From positions 1-64,000 of the forward strand of contig NZ_LR213769.1 of the NCBI RefSeq assembly GCF_900659865.1: a stretch of DNA of 64,000 nucleotides. Reading direction: 5' to 3'. This stretch comes from Hyella patelloides LEGE 07179. GTDB lineage: Bacteria > Cyanobacteriota > Cyanobacteriia > Cyanobacteriales > Xenococcaceae. Of this stretch, positions 1 to 9,900 are shown one piece after another (within the stretch, counting starts at the first letter, position 1; every line of letters starts with the position of its first letter). Both the position numbers and the translations under genes were made by a program. The notes below the pieces were generated by a model. That model made no database searches and was not told the DNA's origin. It saw only the letters and a list, made by a program, of their open reading frames with translations.

Positions 1-1164
1 GTAGATGTCATGGCAACTTCGGCAGCACCTATTCAAATTGCCGTATACGGTGAAGATTTAGATGTTCTCTATCCCTTGGCAGATAAGGTACGGTCGATTG
101 CTAAAGACACTCCTGGGCTAGTCATGGTGCATACCAGTTCGTCTTTGTCACAACCAGAATACCAACTACAGATAGATCGCCGTCGCGCTCAAGAATTGGG
201 CTTAAATATCGAACAAGTAGCCGAACAAGCCCGTTATGCCCTCAATGGTGGTTTTACCCGTAAATACTATAACCGCCCCAATCTAAGACAGAATGACATT
301 TTAGTCCGCTATCAAGCAAGCGATCGCGCCTATGGTCAGAATCTCGCAGCCACCTACATCACTACTCCCAACGGACAGCAAGTACCCCTCAGTACCGTTG
401 CTACTTTAAAACGGGAATATGGGGCGACTTTAATCGAACACGTTAACGGTAAACGAGTAGTTTATGTTAATGGTTACTATCGTAAATCCAGTCCCGCTTC
501 AATGGATTTATCAATGGCGATCGCTATGCGGGCGGGAGAAGAGTTGGATTTTCCTCCAGGCTACGGCTTAGATTCGATGGGGGATATGACGGATATGATG
601 ATTGAATTTGATCGCCTGCTCAAAGGTTTAATCGTTTCCATTATTCTGATTTATCTAATTCTGGTAATTCAGTTTGGCTCATTTATCCAGCCCTTAGTTA
701 TGATGCTATCGATTCCCCTACAGTTAATTGGGGTATTTGGCGCATTGTTATTAGCCCAACAAACCCTCTCTTCTGTCTCTATTCTGGGAATTATTATTCT
801 CTCTGGTATTTTCGTCTCTGCTGCCATTCTGCTACTAGAGTTAATCCTTACCAAAAGACAAGAAGGAGTCCCCAGAGCCGAAGCCATCCGCCAAGCTGCA
901 CCAGTACGACTAAAAGCAATCTTTATGACTACCTTAACTACCATGATTGTGATTGTACGACTAGCTTTTTATCCTGAAACTGGGATGGATGCTTACTCTC
1001 CCATTGCCACAGTGGTTTTAGGGGGACTGACTGTTTCTACCCTGCTGACTCTAATCGTGATTCCTATCGTTTATACCTTCGTTGACGACATTACTCAGGG
1101 ATTGAAAGGGTTGAGAAAGAAAAAATATTCTTCTCGCAGACAACTTCCACAAGTAGAGTCTTGA
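1..1164 (+). CDS. RND-family efflux transporter, C-terminal part (5' end outside window)
   Basis: The reading frame is open from base 1, so the gene begins upstream and only about the last 388 residues are seen. The visible part starts in the periplasmic porter domain (a YITTPNGQQVPLSTVA-type stretch) and then enters a run of hydrophobic helices beginning at LIVSIILIYLILVIQFGSF. This matches the second transmembrane bundle of AcrB/CusA-like inner-membrane pumps, ending with the PVRLKAIFMTTLTT segment seen in the family. Pumps of this kind use the proton motive force to move drugs or metals to an outer-membrane channel. The substrate cannot be told, because the first half and the partner genes are missing. 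A decayed second copy of the same segment lies at 4761-4880. Confidence 0.88.
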   Translation, partial: VDVMATSAAPIQIAVYGEDLDVLYPLADKVRSIAKDTPGLVMVHTSSSLSQPEYQLQIDRRRAQELGLNIEQVAEQARYALNGGFTRKYYNRPNLRQNDILVRYQASDRAYGQNLAATYITTPNGQQVPLSTVATLKREYGATLIEHVNGKRVVYVNGYYRKSSPASMDLSMAIAMRAGEELDFPPGYGLDSMGDMTDMMIEFDRLLKGLIVSIILIYLILVIQFGSFIQPLVMMLSIPLQLIGVFGALLLAQQTLSSVSILGIIILSGIFVSAAILLLELILTKRQEGVPRAEAIRQAAPVRLKAIFMTTLTTMIVIVRLAFYPETGMDAYSPIATVVLGGLTVSTLLTLIVIPIVYTFVDDITQGLKGLRKKKYSSRRQLPQVES

Positions 1165-1510
1165 TACAATTTTATGTCAGTTGTTTAATAGGTTGAAAAT
1201 TGAAAAATAGACGTTACTTGACGTAATGAATACAATTATGGATGTATTTGTGTGAATTGTGTGAATTGTTTAATTTTTGATTAAATCTTCAAAATCATGA
1301 AATCTAGTTTTATTTCTATATATCAGGAGAAAGTTGCTCCAGAGAAAAATTCTACTAACTTCAATCGCATTGTATGTGGGACACAAACCAATACTGATAC
1401 TTCTAGAGAATCTTCGGATCAAGCTCCTCGTACTCTTGGTACTCAAACTCAAACAAGGATACGAGAAACACCAGATTCTCATATTTATGGTCAACAGTTT
1501 GTGATTATTC
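1165..1510. other. Gene-poor intergenic stretch
   Basis: About 350 bases between the RND gene and a transposase-like fragment. Short open frames exist on both strands (73 and 83 codons), but neither has a clear ribosome binding site or a recognisable product. A short direct repeat of GTGTGAATT lies near 1250-1268. I see no terminator hairpin or RNA gene. Confidence 0.5.
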
Positions 1511-1816
1511 CTACATGACATTACGACCGAAAACGTAAGCTAGAGCATCAAATGGCACGCCAAACTGACGAGCGAACTTGGCGAGGTTTCCTCGCCTCAA
1601 GCACGCGCGAGTTAAATACATGGGCTTGTCTATTTCGTCAGTTTTTGCGACCATATAGGGCATAATGAAGTCAGGACGCAATTGATAAACTTGAGAATTT
1701 TCTTTGAGTTTAATGCGTCGAATGGGAAGTTGTTGCTTAGTCGAGAAGACAAAATGTTGATGCTTTCGATCTCCTAAAATTTCAGTCTCTCGGATTCTGA
1801 TTCTGAATGACATCAT
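1511..1816 (-). pseudogene. N-terminal fragment of a transposase-like multicopy protein
   Basis: This 101-codon frame contains QLRPDFIMPYMV, KTDEIDK and FGVPFDALAYVFGR. From memory these resemble the N-terminal region of a large multicopy transposase-like family found in cyanobacteria and other bacteria, in which the chain continues far beyond this point. Here it stops straight after FGRNVM, so it is probably a truncated remnant. The segment TRACLRRGNLAKFAR between the KTDEIDK and FGVPFDAL blocks is encoded by a hairpin (GGCGAGG/CCTCGCC, 1580-1596), which looks like an in-frame repeat insertion. The family assignment is recall, not a search result; it could also be an unknown small protein. 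Confidence 0.4.
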
Positions 1817-1846
1817 TGTCTACCCTGTTTGATTGGCAATCGCGCT

Positions 1847-1868
1847 TATAGCTTATAGCTTATAGCTC
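1847..1868. repeat. Heptanucleotide tandem repeat (AGCTTAT)x3
   Basis: Three head-to-tail copies of AGCTTAT lie just downstream of mntB. Similar AGCTTA-rich patches occur at 62170-62195. Short tandem heptamers are a known class of intergenic repeat in cyanobacteria (STRR). Confidence 0.7.
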
Positions 1869-1901
1869 GGAAGCTTAGCTCCTTTATTGAGAAGATTACT
1901 G

Positions 1902-2807
1902 TTAAATTTTTGGATATTGGGCTTGATTTTCAACTGGCTTTAAGTATTGATGAGAATTTTGAGCCAAAATACCATACTTGGGTGCAAATACCATCGCTAC
2001 GAGAAATAACACCGTTAACAGTACTACAATCGAGCCTCCCGTGGATACATCAAAATGGTAGCTGAGATAAGTTCCCATGACACAAGAGAAGACGCTGGTA
2101 GCGATAGAAATACCTAGCATACGGTCAAAGCGGTCGGTTAATAAATAGGCTGTCGAGCCTGGTGTTACTAGCATGGCAATGACCAGAATAATACCTGCGG
2201 TTTGGAGGGCAGTGACGATGGTCAGAGCCAGTACCGAAAGTAGGGTATAAAACATAAGCTGGGTGTTCAGACCAATGGCTTGAGCGTGGTTGGGGTCAAA
2301 ACAGAATAGCAACAGGTCTTTGCGCCGTATCAAAATTACTACAAGGGTAATCATTCCTGCAATTACAGTTTGAATGATATCTTGCTGTGAAATACCCAGC
2401 ACATTACCAAATAGAATATGAAACAGGTCGATGTTACTGGGAATTTTCGTTACCAGCACCAAACCGAAGGCAAAAAAGCCTGTAAACACTACTCCAATAA
2501 CCGCATCTTCTTTGAGACGAGTTTTTGACTTGATATAGCCAATAGCAACGGTTGCCCCAAACCCGAACAGAAACGCCCCAATAGCAAAGGGAATATTTAA
2601 GGCATAAGCAACCACCACCCCAGGCACGACCGCATGGGAAACCGCATCTCCCATGAGCGACCAACCCTTGAGGGTAATGTAACAAGAAAGCACCGCACAC
2701 ACTAAACCCACAAAGGCACTAACCCAGATTGCCTGAACTAAAAAACCATACTGTAAGGGTTCGACCAGCCAGTTCCACAGGGGAAATACTGCAATTGTAT
2801 CGCTCAT
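1902..2807 (-). CDS. mntB: Manganese ABC transporter permease MntB
   Basis: 301 residues, almost entirely hydrophobic helices, matching the ABC-3 permease family for Mn/Zn/Fe. Typical features are the [17 protein letters not shown] segment near the N terminus and [15 protein letters not shown] in the second half. It is the membrane channel of the manganese import complex in the plasma membrane. Its start overlaps the stop of the ATPase gene by 4 bases (ATGA), and the substrate-binding protein lies just upstream, so the three form an operon in the order mntC-mntA-mntB. The family alone does not separate Mn from Zn. The assignment to Mn rests on the strong similarity of the binding protein to cyanobacterial MntC. 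Confidence 0.9.
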   Translation of the reverse strand: MSDTIAVFPLWNWLVEPLQYGFLVQAIWVSAFVGLVCAVLSCYITLKGWSLMGDAVSHAVVPGVVVAYALNIPFAIGAFLFGFGATVAIGYIKSKTRLKEDAVIGVVFTGFFAFGLVLVTKIPSNIDLFHILFGNVLGISQQDIIQTVIAGMITLVVILIRRKDLLLFCFDPNHAQAIGLNTQLMFYTLLSVLALTIVTALQTAGIILVIAMLVTPGSTAYLLTDRFDRMLGISIATSVFSCVMGTYLSYHFDVSTGGSIVVLLTVLFLVAMVFAPKYGILAQNSHQYLKPVENQAQYPKI

Positions 2808-3586
2808 CGATCCACCTCAGACGTATGGTACATCTGGGGCAGGCTACTAATTGGCAAACCGTCAAAAGTCATGGATAAATTCTCTTCGGTAAAGGTTTCT
2901 TCCGTCGTTCCCGAAGCCAGAATTGTTTGATTGAGGAGAATAGTGCGATCGCAAAAAGTCAAAACCGAAGCTAAATCGTGGGTGGATACTAAAATAGTGT
3001 GTCCTTCTTCTCGTAGCTGGATTAGCAAATCGATAATCCGTTTTTCGGTTTTCACATCTACTCCCGTAAAAGGCTCATCAAGTAAAATTACCTTACCTTC
3101 TTGAGCCAAGGCTCGCGCCAAGAATGCCCGTTTCTTCTGACCTCCAGACAATTCGCCAATTTGGTGGTGACGAAAATCAATCATGCCCACCCGTTCCAAA
3201 CTTTCCATCACTAGCCGACGGTCTTTTGAACCAGGGATACGCAACAGGTTCATGTAGCCGTAGCGACCCATCATTACCACATCATATACGCTTACGGGAA
3301 AATTCCAGTCTACTTCATCCGACTGAGGTACATAAGCCATTAACTGTTTTTTCTGAGCTTTTTGCACGGTCAGACCACCAACGTGAATTTGTCCCTGGGT
3401 AGGCTTTAAAAATCCCATGATGGATTTAAATAAGGTAGATTTACCACTGCCGTTTGGTCCTACTAAAGCAGTGATAGTGCCTGGTTCTACAGTACAGCTA
3501 GCATTATAAAGAGCTAGTTTAGCATTGCTGTAGGTAACGCTGAGGTTATTGACGCTGATATTGAGGGTTTGAGTTGCTGTTGGCAT
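2804..3586 (-). CDS. mntA: Manganese ABC transporter ATP-binding protein MntA
   Basis: 260-residue ABC ATPase. The Walker A motif GPNGSGKST is at about residues 43-51, the signature LSGGQKKR near residue 146 and the Walker B VILLDEP shortly after, followed by the switch histidine in STHDLAS. It powers metal import by the MntB channel. The stop codon overlaps the mntB start (ATGA) and the gene follows mntC after 104 bases. I see no frameshift or missing catalytic residue. The naming follows Synechocystis usage (mntCAB), where the operon is induced under Mn limitation through the ManS/ManR system. I did not identify a ManR site here. Confidence 0.9.
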   Translation of the reverse strand: MPTATQTLNISVNNLSVTYSNAKLALYNASCTVEPGTITALVGPNGSGKSTLFKSIMGFLKPTQGQIHVGGLTVQKAQKKQLMAYVPQSDEVDWNFPVSVYDVVMMGRYGYMNLLRIPGSKDRRLVMESLERVGMIDFRHHQIGELSGGQKKRAFLARALAQEGKVILLDEPFTGVDVKTEKRIIDLLIQLREEGHTILVSTHDLASVLTFCDRTILLNQTILASGTTEETFTEENLSMTFDGLPISSLPQMYHTSEVDR

Positions 3587-3668
3587 AATCTTTAAATTCT
3601 GAGAATTTTGAGTAAGAAGTTAGAAAGTTTTAAGCTTGGCTGTTGTCGTTAGCAGTAAGTTAACTTTT

Positions 3669-3698
3669 ACTAATTACTAATTACTAATTACTAATTAC
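3669..3698. repeat. Heptanucleotide tandem repeat (TAATTAC)x4 overlapping the mntC stop
   Basis: About four head-to-tail copies of ACTAATT/TAATTAC. The minus-strand stop codon of mntC (3691-3693) lies inside the array, so the last codons of MntC (Ser-Asn-stop) are written by the repeat. Confidence 0.75.
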
Positions 3699-4689
3699 TG
3701 GCATTGCTACCCGCCAACAAACCATTAGCAATGGTGCGAGCATCGTATTCAAGTAAATCTATGAAAGTTGGAACTGGCCCTTCTTCTGTAGAAAGTGAAT
3801 CTACATAAAGGTTGCCCCCAAACCTTGCCCCTGTTGTTTTAGCCACTTGTTTCTGCCCTTCGTCGCTCACGGTAGTTTCACAAAAAATAGTGGGTACATT
3901 ATTGGCTTTTACTTCTTCAATTACACTCTGTACCTGCTTGGGAGTGAATTGCTGTTCGGCATTAATGGGCCACATATAAATCTCTTCCATATCATAGTCG
4001 CGAGCGAGATAAGAAAATGCTCCTTCGCAACTTACTAAATACCTTTGATTTTCAGGTACTTGTGTTAGATCGGCCTTTAATTCTTCATCAATGGCCTTGA
4101 GCTTTTCGCTGTATGCCTCTGCATTAGCATTGTAGGTATCGGCATTCTGGGGATCGAGTTCTACAAAGGCTTTACGAATATTCTCAACATAGGTCAGCGC
4201 ATTTCTAGGAGACATCCAAGCGTGGGGATTGGGTTTGTCTGTGTAGGGACCTTCTGCAATGGGAATCGGCTCAATTCCCTCTGTCAACAATACGGTCGGA
4301 ATATCTTCAACATTGCCTAAAAATTGCTCGTACCAACGCTCCAAACCCATGCCGTTGTAAAGAATTAAGTCGGCATTTTGGGCTTTAACGATGTCGCTAG
4401 GTGTGGGTTCGTAGCCGTGAATTTCTGCACCGATACGAGTAATAGATTCTACATTTAGCTTATCCCCTGCAACATTTTGGGCAATGTCTGCTAAGACAGT
4501 AAAGGTAGTCAGGACTGTCTTTTTTCCCTCAGTATTGGCTGCTTGCTCGGAATCAATTTCTGTTGTTTGGGTATTGTCTGACATAGCAGAGGTGGAATTT
4601 TCTCCTGTCTCGCTGCAACCAGTCAGCCACATCCCCAACGTAATACTGAAGACGAGAATAATATTTCGTGTTAAGAAAATTTGTGCCAT
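3691..4689 (-). CDS. mntC: Manganese-binding lipoprotein MntC
   Basis: 332 residues. A hydrophobic signal segment ends in the lipobox L-T-G-C with Cys25 as lipidation site, so the protein should be anchored to the outer face of the plasma membrane. The body is a cluster A-I (ZnuA/MntC-type) metal-binding protein: HGYEPTPSD (His91), PHAWMSP (His156), VSCEGAFSYL (Glu222) and LYVDSLS (Asp297). The His-His-Glu-Asp set is the usual Mn(II) coordination sphere. A short acidic linker follows the lipobox. It delivers Mn to MntB/MntA, important for the photosystem II Mn cluster. First gene of the operon. Close Zn-binding homologues usually carry a His-rich loop, which is absent here. Confidence 0.92.
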   Translation of the reverse strand: MAQIFLTRNIILVFSITLGMWLTGCSETGENSTSAMSDNTQTTEIDSEQAANTEGKKTVLTTFTVLADIAQNVAGDKLNVESITRIGAEIHGYEPTPSDIVKAQNADLILYNGMGLERWYEQFLGNVEDIPTVLLTEGIEPIPIAEGPYTDKPNPHAWMSPRNALTYVENIRKAFVELDPQNADTYNANAEAYSEKLKAIDEELKADLTQVPENQRYLVSCEGAFSYLARDYDMEEIYMWPINAEQQFTPKQVQSVIEEVKANNVPTIFCETTVSDEGQKQVAKTTGARFGGNLYVDSLSTEEGPVPTFIDLLEYDARTIANGLLAGSNASN

Positions 4690-4760
4690 TGAGAAATAAA
4701 TAAATTTGATTTCATTATCATATCATTTTCTTTTCATATTTATCTCATAGTTAAGAATTA

Positions 4761-4880
4761 TCAAAAGTTTATTTAATCGTCTCCATCATTCTGATCGATC
4801 TGATTCTGGTAATTCAGTTTGGTTCATTTATCCAACCCCTAGTCATAATGTTTTTAACAAATTCACCTCTCTTTTAGCAA
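4761..4880 (+). pseudogene. Remnant of an RND efflux gene
   Basis: Bases 4773-4850 read TTAATCGT..CTAGTCATAATG and align base for base with 631-708 of the RND gene at the left edge, with roughly ten differences. In frame this gives LIVSIILIDLILVIQFGSF, almost identical to the pump's transmembrane helix. Weaker similarity continues upstream (CAAAAGTTT) and, after an apparent internal deletion, downstream (AACAAA..CCTCTCTT resembles bases 758-776 of the pump). The frame stops at a TAG near 4878. It is a short decayed copy or recombination scar, not a gene. Confidence 0.8.
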
Positions 4881-4898
4881 CGCCACCAATCTGTGAAG

Positions 4899-6728
4899 CT
4901 AGATAAATTTGTGTTTTGCTGTGACTACTTCTTCATAACTACCTGATTGGATAATGCGACCCTTTTCCATCAAGTAAATGCAATTGCAATGTTTGACGGT
5001 AGTCAATCGATGAGCAATAATAATCATAGTTTTTTGGCCACTTAAAGATCTGATAGCTTCGGTAATTAGACTTTCGGTTTCATTATCTAAAGCAGCAGTA
5101 GCCTCATCCAGAACTAATATTTCTCTTTCATGGTAAAGTGCTCTCGCTATTCCTACCCGTTGACGCTGACCCCCAGATAAAAGTATTCCTCTCTCCCCAA
5201 CTATTGTTTTAAGACCTAATGGTAAATTTTCCACGACTTCTTCAAGTTGAGCAGCCTTGATTGCTTGATGTAATTTTTGTCGATTAATTAAATCTTCTGG
5301 AACACCAAAAGCAACATTTTTTTCTAGAGTTTCGTTAATTAAAAAAATAGATTGAGGTATATAACCCACTAAATTTTGCCAATTACGAAGGTTGGAGTAG
5401 ATGGAGTTATTATCTACTTGAATATCTCCCTTATAAGGCTGAAGCAATCCTAAAATTACATCAACTAAAGTTGTCTTACCAGTGCCAGATTTGCCGATAA
5501 AGGCGATCGATTCTCCTTTGCTAATTGCGATCGATATGTCTTTTAGTGCATCTTGTACAGCATTAGGATATCGATAATTTAAAGAGTCCAACACTATTTG
5601 GTCAGTAAATAGCATCATTTTATTTACTGAATTACTGTCATTCTTAGATAATTTTTCGATATTTTCCTGAGATAAGTATTTGTAGTTATCAGCAATTTCT
5701 ATATTTTCAATTTCTTTTAAATCCAAATAGAGCTTGTCTAAGATATAAGTACCATTGCGGAGTGAGGTCATTGATTTAACAGCAATAACAATAGCTGGTT
5801 TCAAACGAACTGAAGCTAAAGCAAAAATACTGATTACCGATGTGATATCTTGTACATTCTGGTTTTGAATATTCTGGTTGAAGGCTAAATATAAAGAGAT
5901 AAAACCAATTAATACCACGATTAAAAACATTTCAATAACAATACGTGGTGTAATCGAAAAAGTTTGCAATGAACTAGAAACATTGGCAAAGATTGTAGAC
6001 TGCTTGACCAATTGTTGTTCAAAGTATGGTTCACAACCAATAATTTTAGTTTCCTTGATTCCTCCCAAACTATGATTAATAATTTCAACCATAGCTTGGT
6101 TAGCTTTTGTTGCTTTTTCTCCCCAATTCTTAATTCTATGCTTAAAAAAGTAAAGCAAAATTAATACAGGGCATACAGACACGACAACAGCAATAATTGT
6201 TACCAAATTAGTTATACATAATAATATAGTCAGGATAATTATGATTATGCAATTAGATGCTAAATTTAGCATAGCCAGCATAATACCATTAGAAAATATA
6301 TGGGTTTCGGAAACAATATGATTAATTATTTGAGCAGAGTTTTTAGTCAGATGAAAAGTATAAGGAGCCCTCAGATATGCTTTTAATAATCTATTAGCTA
6401 ATTTACCCTTTTGTCTATAACTCAAGCGAAAAATATAAAATTGAGTGAAAAAGCTAATAACTGACTTTAAACAAAAAATTATTATAATCAACAAACCCAA
6501 GTAAGCTAAAAATTGATTGAGGCTCAAATTAAAATACTGATAAGCCCAATTCAAACCAGTATTTTGTGTAATTTTATTAGGATTAATAGCCAAACTAACA
6601 AATGGGCCAATAATCCCAATGCTAATAGCATCCATTGAAGAAGTCAAAATAAAGGCTAAAGCAAGAAAAAACAAATATTTCCGATCGTCTGACAATATAT
6701 ATAAAAATTTAATAATATATTTTTTCAT
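4899..6728 (-). CDS. ABC exporter, fused permease and ATPase (probable product export)
   Basis: 609 residues. The N-terminal half has about six hydrophobic helices (ABC type-1 exporter fold). The C-terminal half is the nucleotide-binding domain, with Walker A GKSGTGKTT near residue 411, signature LSGGQRQR near 515, Walker B ILVLDEAT near 535 and the switch His in IIIAHRL. The order permease then ATPase is that of MsbA/McjD/HlyB-like half-transporters that work as homodimers. It is transcribed away from the NRPS operon with a 179-bp shared upstream region, so the likely role is export of the peptide-polyketide product or its intermediate. A lipid or polysaccharide flippase role cannot be excluded. 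The coding sequence is AT-rich compared with the mnt operon. Confidence 0.85.
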   Translation of the reverse strand: MKKYIIKFLYILSDDRKYLFFLALAFILTSSMDAISIGIIGPFVSLAINPNKITQNTGLNWAYQYFNLSLNQFLAYLGLLIIIIFCLKSVISFFTQFYIFRLSYRQKGKLANRLLKAYLRAPYTFHLTKNSAQIINHIVSETHIFSNGIMLAMLNLASNCIIIIILTILLCITNLVTIIAVVVSVCPVLILLYFFKHRIKNWGEKATKANQAMVEIINHSLGGIKETKIIGCEPYFEQQLVKQSTIFANVSSSLQTFSITPRIVIEMFLIVVLIGFISLYLAFNQNIQNQNVQDITSVISIFALASVRLKPAIVIAVKSMTSLRNGTYILDKLYLDLKEIENIEIADNYKYLSQENIEKLSKNDSNSVNKMMLFTDQIVLDSLNYRYPNAVQDALKDISIAISKGESIAFIGKSGTGKTTLVDVILGLLQPYKGDIQVDNNSIYSNLRNWQNLVGYIPQSIFLINETLEKNVAFGVPEDLINRQKLHQAIKAAQLEEVVENLPLGLKTIVGERGILLSGGQRQRVGIARALYHEREILVLDEATAALDNETESLITEAIRSLSGQKTMIIIAHRLTTVKHCNCIYLMEKGRIIQSGSYEEVVTAKHKFI

Positions 6729-6907
6729 ATTCTTGCAGCATTAACTTTTTACAAAATATTTATATTTAAACACGATCTTTAAATTTAAGACAAGCTAGAG
6801 TTTGGAATAATCAAAGAAAACTTTTTTTACCAGTTTGTCACTTTTATTTGCTATACAAATTATAGGTTGAGTACTAGTCAAAAACGACGATATTATAGTG
6901 GTTTGAT
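6729..6907. promoter_or_regulatory. Divergent promoter region between exporter and NRPS operon
   Basis: A 179-bp AT-rich gap between divergently transcribed genes must hold the start signals for both the exporter and the NRPS operon. I do not see convincing -35/-10 pairs or a known operator, and the NRPS start ATG at 6908 has only a weak purine-rich leader, so this is a positional call. Confidence 0.35.
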
Positions 6908-9900
6908 ATGGATGAGGCAAAAAAGAAAGATTTGCTTAAGAAAGCTGAATTAGTACAAGAGCAAGAGAAACTATTATTACTTTTGTTATCAGAAGAAGGA
7001 ATTAATCTTACTGTAAAGAAAGAAAAAATTGCTCCAAGACAGCATCAAATCAATACAATTTCACTTTCTTATACTCAAGAAGGATTATGGTTTCTCTCTC
7101 AATTAGAACCAGATAATCCTTTTTACAATCTTTCTGCTGCCGTTAGTTTGATGGGAAATTTGGATGTAATAGCACTCCAGCAAAGTCTAACTGAAATTGT
7201 TGGTCGCCACGAAATTTTACGCACCAACATCGTCACGATAGACGATCGACCAGTCCAAGTCATCAACGCCAATTCTACTATCAGCTTATCAACTATTGAC
7301 TTAAAAGCTTGTCCTCCATCTTCCCAGTCAGCAGAAGTAGAAAAAGTAGCAGCACAAGTATCTCAACAACCTTTTGATTTTAAAAATGATACTCTAGTTC
7401 GCTTCACGTTACTAGAACTAGCAGAAAATAACCATGTGTTGCTGATAACAATACACCACATCATTTCAGATGGTTATTCCTGGGGAATATTAATCCAAGA
7501 AATAGGAGAACTATATCAAGCTTTCAGTCAAAAAAAATTTCCTGCCCTATCGAATCCCCCCATACAATATGGAGATTACGCCCTTTGGCAAAGAGAGCAG
7601 TTAGAGAGAGGAAAATTAGAGAAGTTAGTAAACTACTGGAAACAACAGTTATCAGGCATTCCACCTTTATTAGAATTACCAAGCGATCGCCCTCGTCCTC
7701 CCATACAAAGTTTTCAAGGCAGCATAAAATCCAGTTATTTATCTGCTCAACTAACTCAGCAATTAAAACAACTCAGTCAAGCATCAGGAACAAGCCTTTT
7801 TATGACTTTGGAGGCAGCGTTTGCCGTCTTGATGCACCGCTACAGTAGGCAGTCAGATATAGTAATCGGTTCTCCCATCGCCAACCGCAATCTACCAGAA
7901 ATAGAAGGATTAATCGGTTTTTTTGCCAATAACTTAGTATTGCGGACTCAGTTTAAAGAAGGGATGACTTTTCTAGAGTTATTAAGCCAAGTACGACAAA
8001 CAACTCTAGAGGGATATGAACATCAAGAATTACCCTTCGGCAAAATGGTAGATGAATTACAGCCAGAGAGGGATTTGAACCGTAATCCTTTGTTTCAAGT
8101 CATGTTCTCCCTGCAAAATGCCCCTTTGCCATCTTTAGAACTGCCTAATCTCAATTTAAGTCCTGTAGTAAATTTCAAAAGTGGTACAGCGAGATTCGAT
8201 TTAGAGGTTAATTTTTGGGAAGAGAAAGAAGGTTTAAAAGGAGATTGGCTCTACAGCACAGACTTATTTGATGGATCGACCATTGACAGAATGATGGGTC
8301 ATTTCCAGACATTGCTAGAAGGAATTGTCGCTAATCCTAATCAGAAAGTATCTCAATTACCGTTAATTACACCATCGGAATATCAGTTATTAGCAGAATG
8401 GAACAACACCAAAGTTGAATATCCCCAGGATCGATCTATTCATCAGTTATTTGAAGCGCAAGTAGAGAAAAATCCCAATGCAGTAGCAATTAAGTTTGAA
8501 GAGCAAGAACTTACCTATGCAGAATTAAACCAACGTGCCAATCAACTAGCCCATTATTTGCAAAGCTTGGGGGTAAAACCAGAAGTATTAGTAGGTATCT
8601 GCATTGAGCGATCGCTATTAATGATAATAGGTATCTTGGGGATTCTCAAAGCAGGTGGTGCATATGTTCCTTTAAACCCAGCTTATCCCCCAGAACGTCT
8701 AGCTTATATGCTCGATGATTCTCAGGTTCAGGTTTTAGTAACTCATTCCAATTTAGTAGCTCTACTTTCAGAACATCAAGGGCAGCTAGTTTGCTTAGAT
8801 CGAGATGAGGAAGTAATTACTCAAGAGAGTCAAGACAACTGTTTGAGTGAAGTTAATCCCAAAAACTTGGCTTATGTAATTTATACTTCAGGCTCTACAG
8901 GTTTACCTAAAGGAGTTTTAGTAAATCATAATAATGTAGGTCGTCTTCTAGCAGCCACTGAGTCTTGGTTTAAGTTTAGCCCGTCAGATGTCTGGACACT
9001 TTTCCATTCCTACGCTTTTGACTTCTCGGTTTGGGAAATTTGGGGCGCGCTGATTTATGGTGGACAACTTGTGATAGTGCCTTATTGGGTCAGCAGAGAA
9101 CCAGAAGCCTTTTATCAGCTACTATGCCAAGAGCGAGTAACCATTCTCAATCAAACCCCTTCCGCATTTAAGCAATTAATGCGTGCTGAAGAAACAGTAA
9201 AAACTACTCAAAAACTGAGCTTACGTCAGGTAATTTTTGGCGGAGAAGCCCTCGATATACAAAGCTTAAAACCTTGGTTCGATAGACATGGAGATCGATC
9301 GCCTCAGTTAGTCAATATGTACGGCATTACTGAAACCACCGTCCATGTAACCTATCATCCCCTAACTAAAGCCGATCTCAAGAGTACAGGCAGTGTAATT
9401 GGTTCTGCTATTCCCGATTTACAGATTTATATCCTCGATAAACATCTTCAACCAGTTCCCATAGGAATACCAGGGGAAATACATATTAGCGGTGCAGGTG
9501 TAACTCGTGGTTATCTCAATCGACCAGAATTAACAGCAAGTAGATTTATTACCAATCCTTTTGTAGGGGCGATTCGCGCGATGCGCAGCGAGTCCTTTAG
9601 GGAATCGCCCCTACTGTACAAAACAGGAGATTTAGCCCGCTATCTATCTAATGGAGATATTGAATATCTGGGAAGAATTGATAATCAAGTCAAAATAAGA
9701 GGGTTTCGCATTGAATTAGGGGAAATTGAGGCTAATCTAGGAAAACATCCTGGCATACAAGAGAATGTCGTCATAATCCGCGAAGATCGACCAGGGATAA
9801 AACAGATTGTTGCCTATGTTGTCCTTAACCAAAAATTAGAGTCTGCATCTAGAGAGTTACGTCAATTCCTCAAACAAAAGCTACCAGATTATTTAGTCCC

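Noticed and set aside
1297-1518. 73-codon plus-strand open frame
   Set aside because: No ribosome binding site, no recognisable motif, and a competing frame on the other strand; kept only as an intergenic note.
6908-8350. First C domain as a starter domain for free acyl-CoA
   Set aside because: Possible, but a ligase-ACP protein is encoded in the cluster and no motif I can see separates a starter from an ordinary L-L domain.
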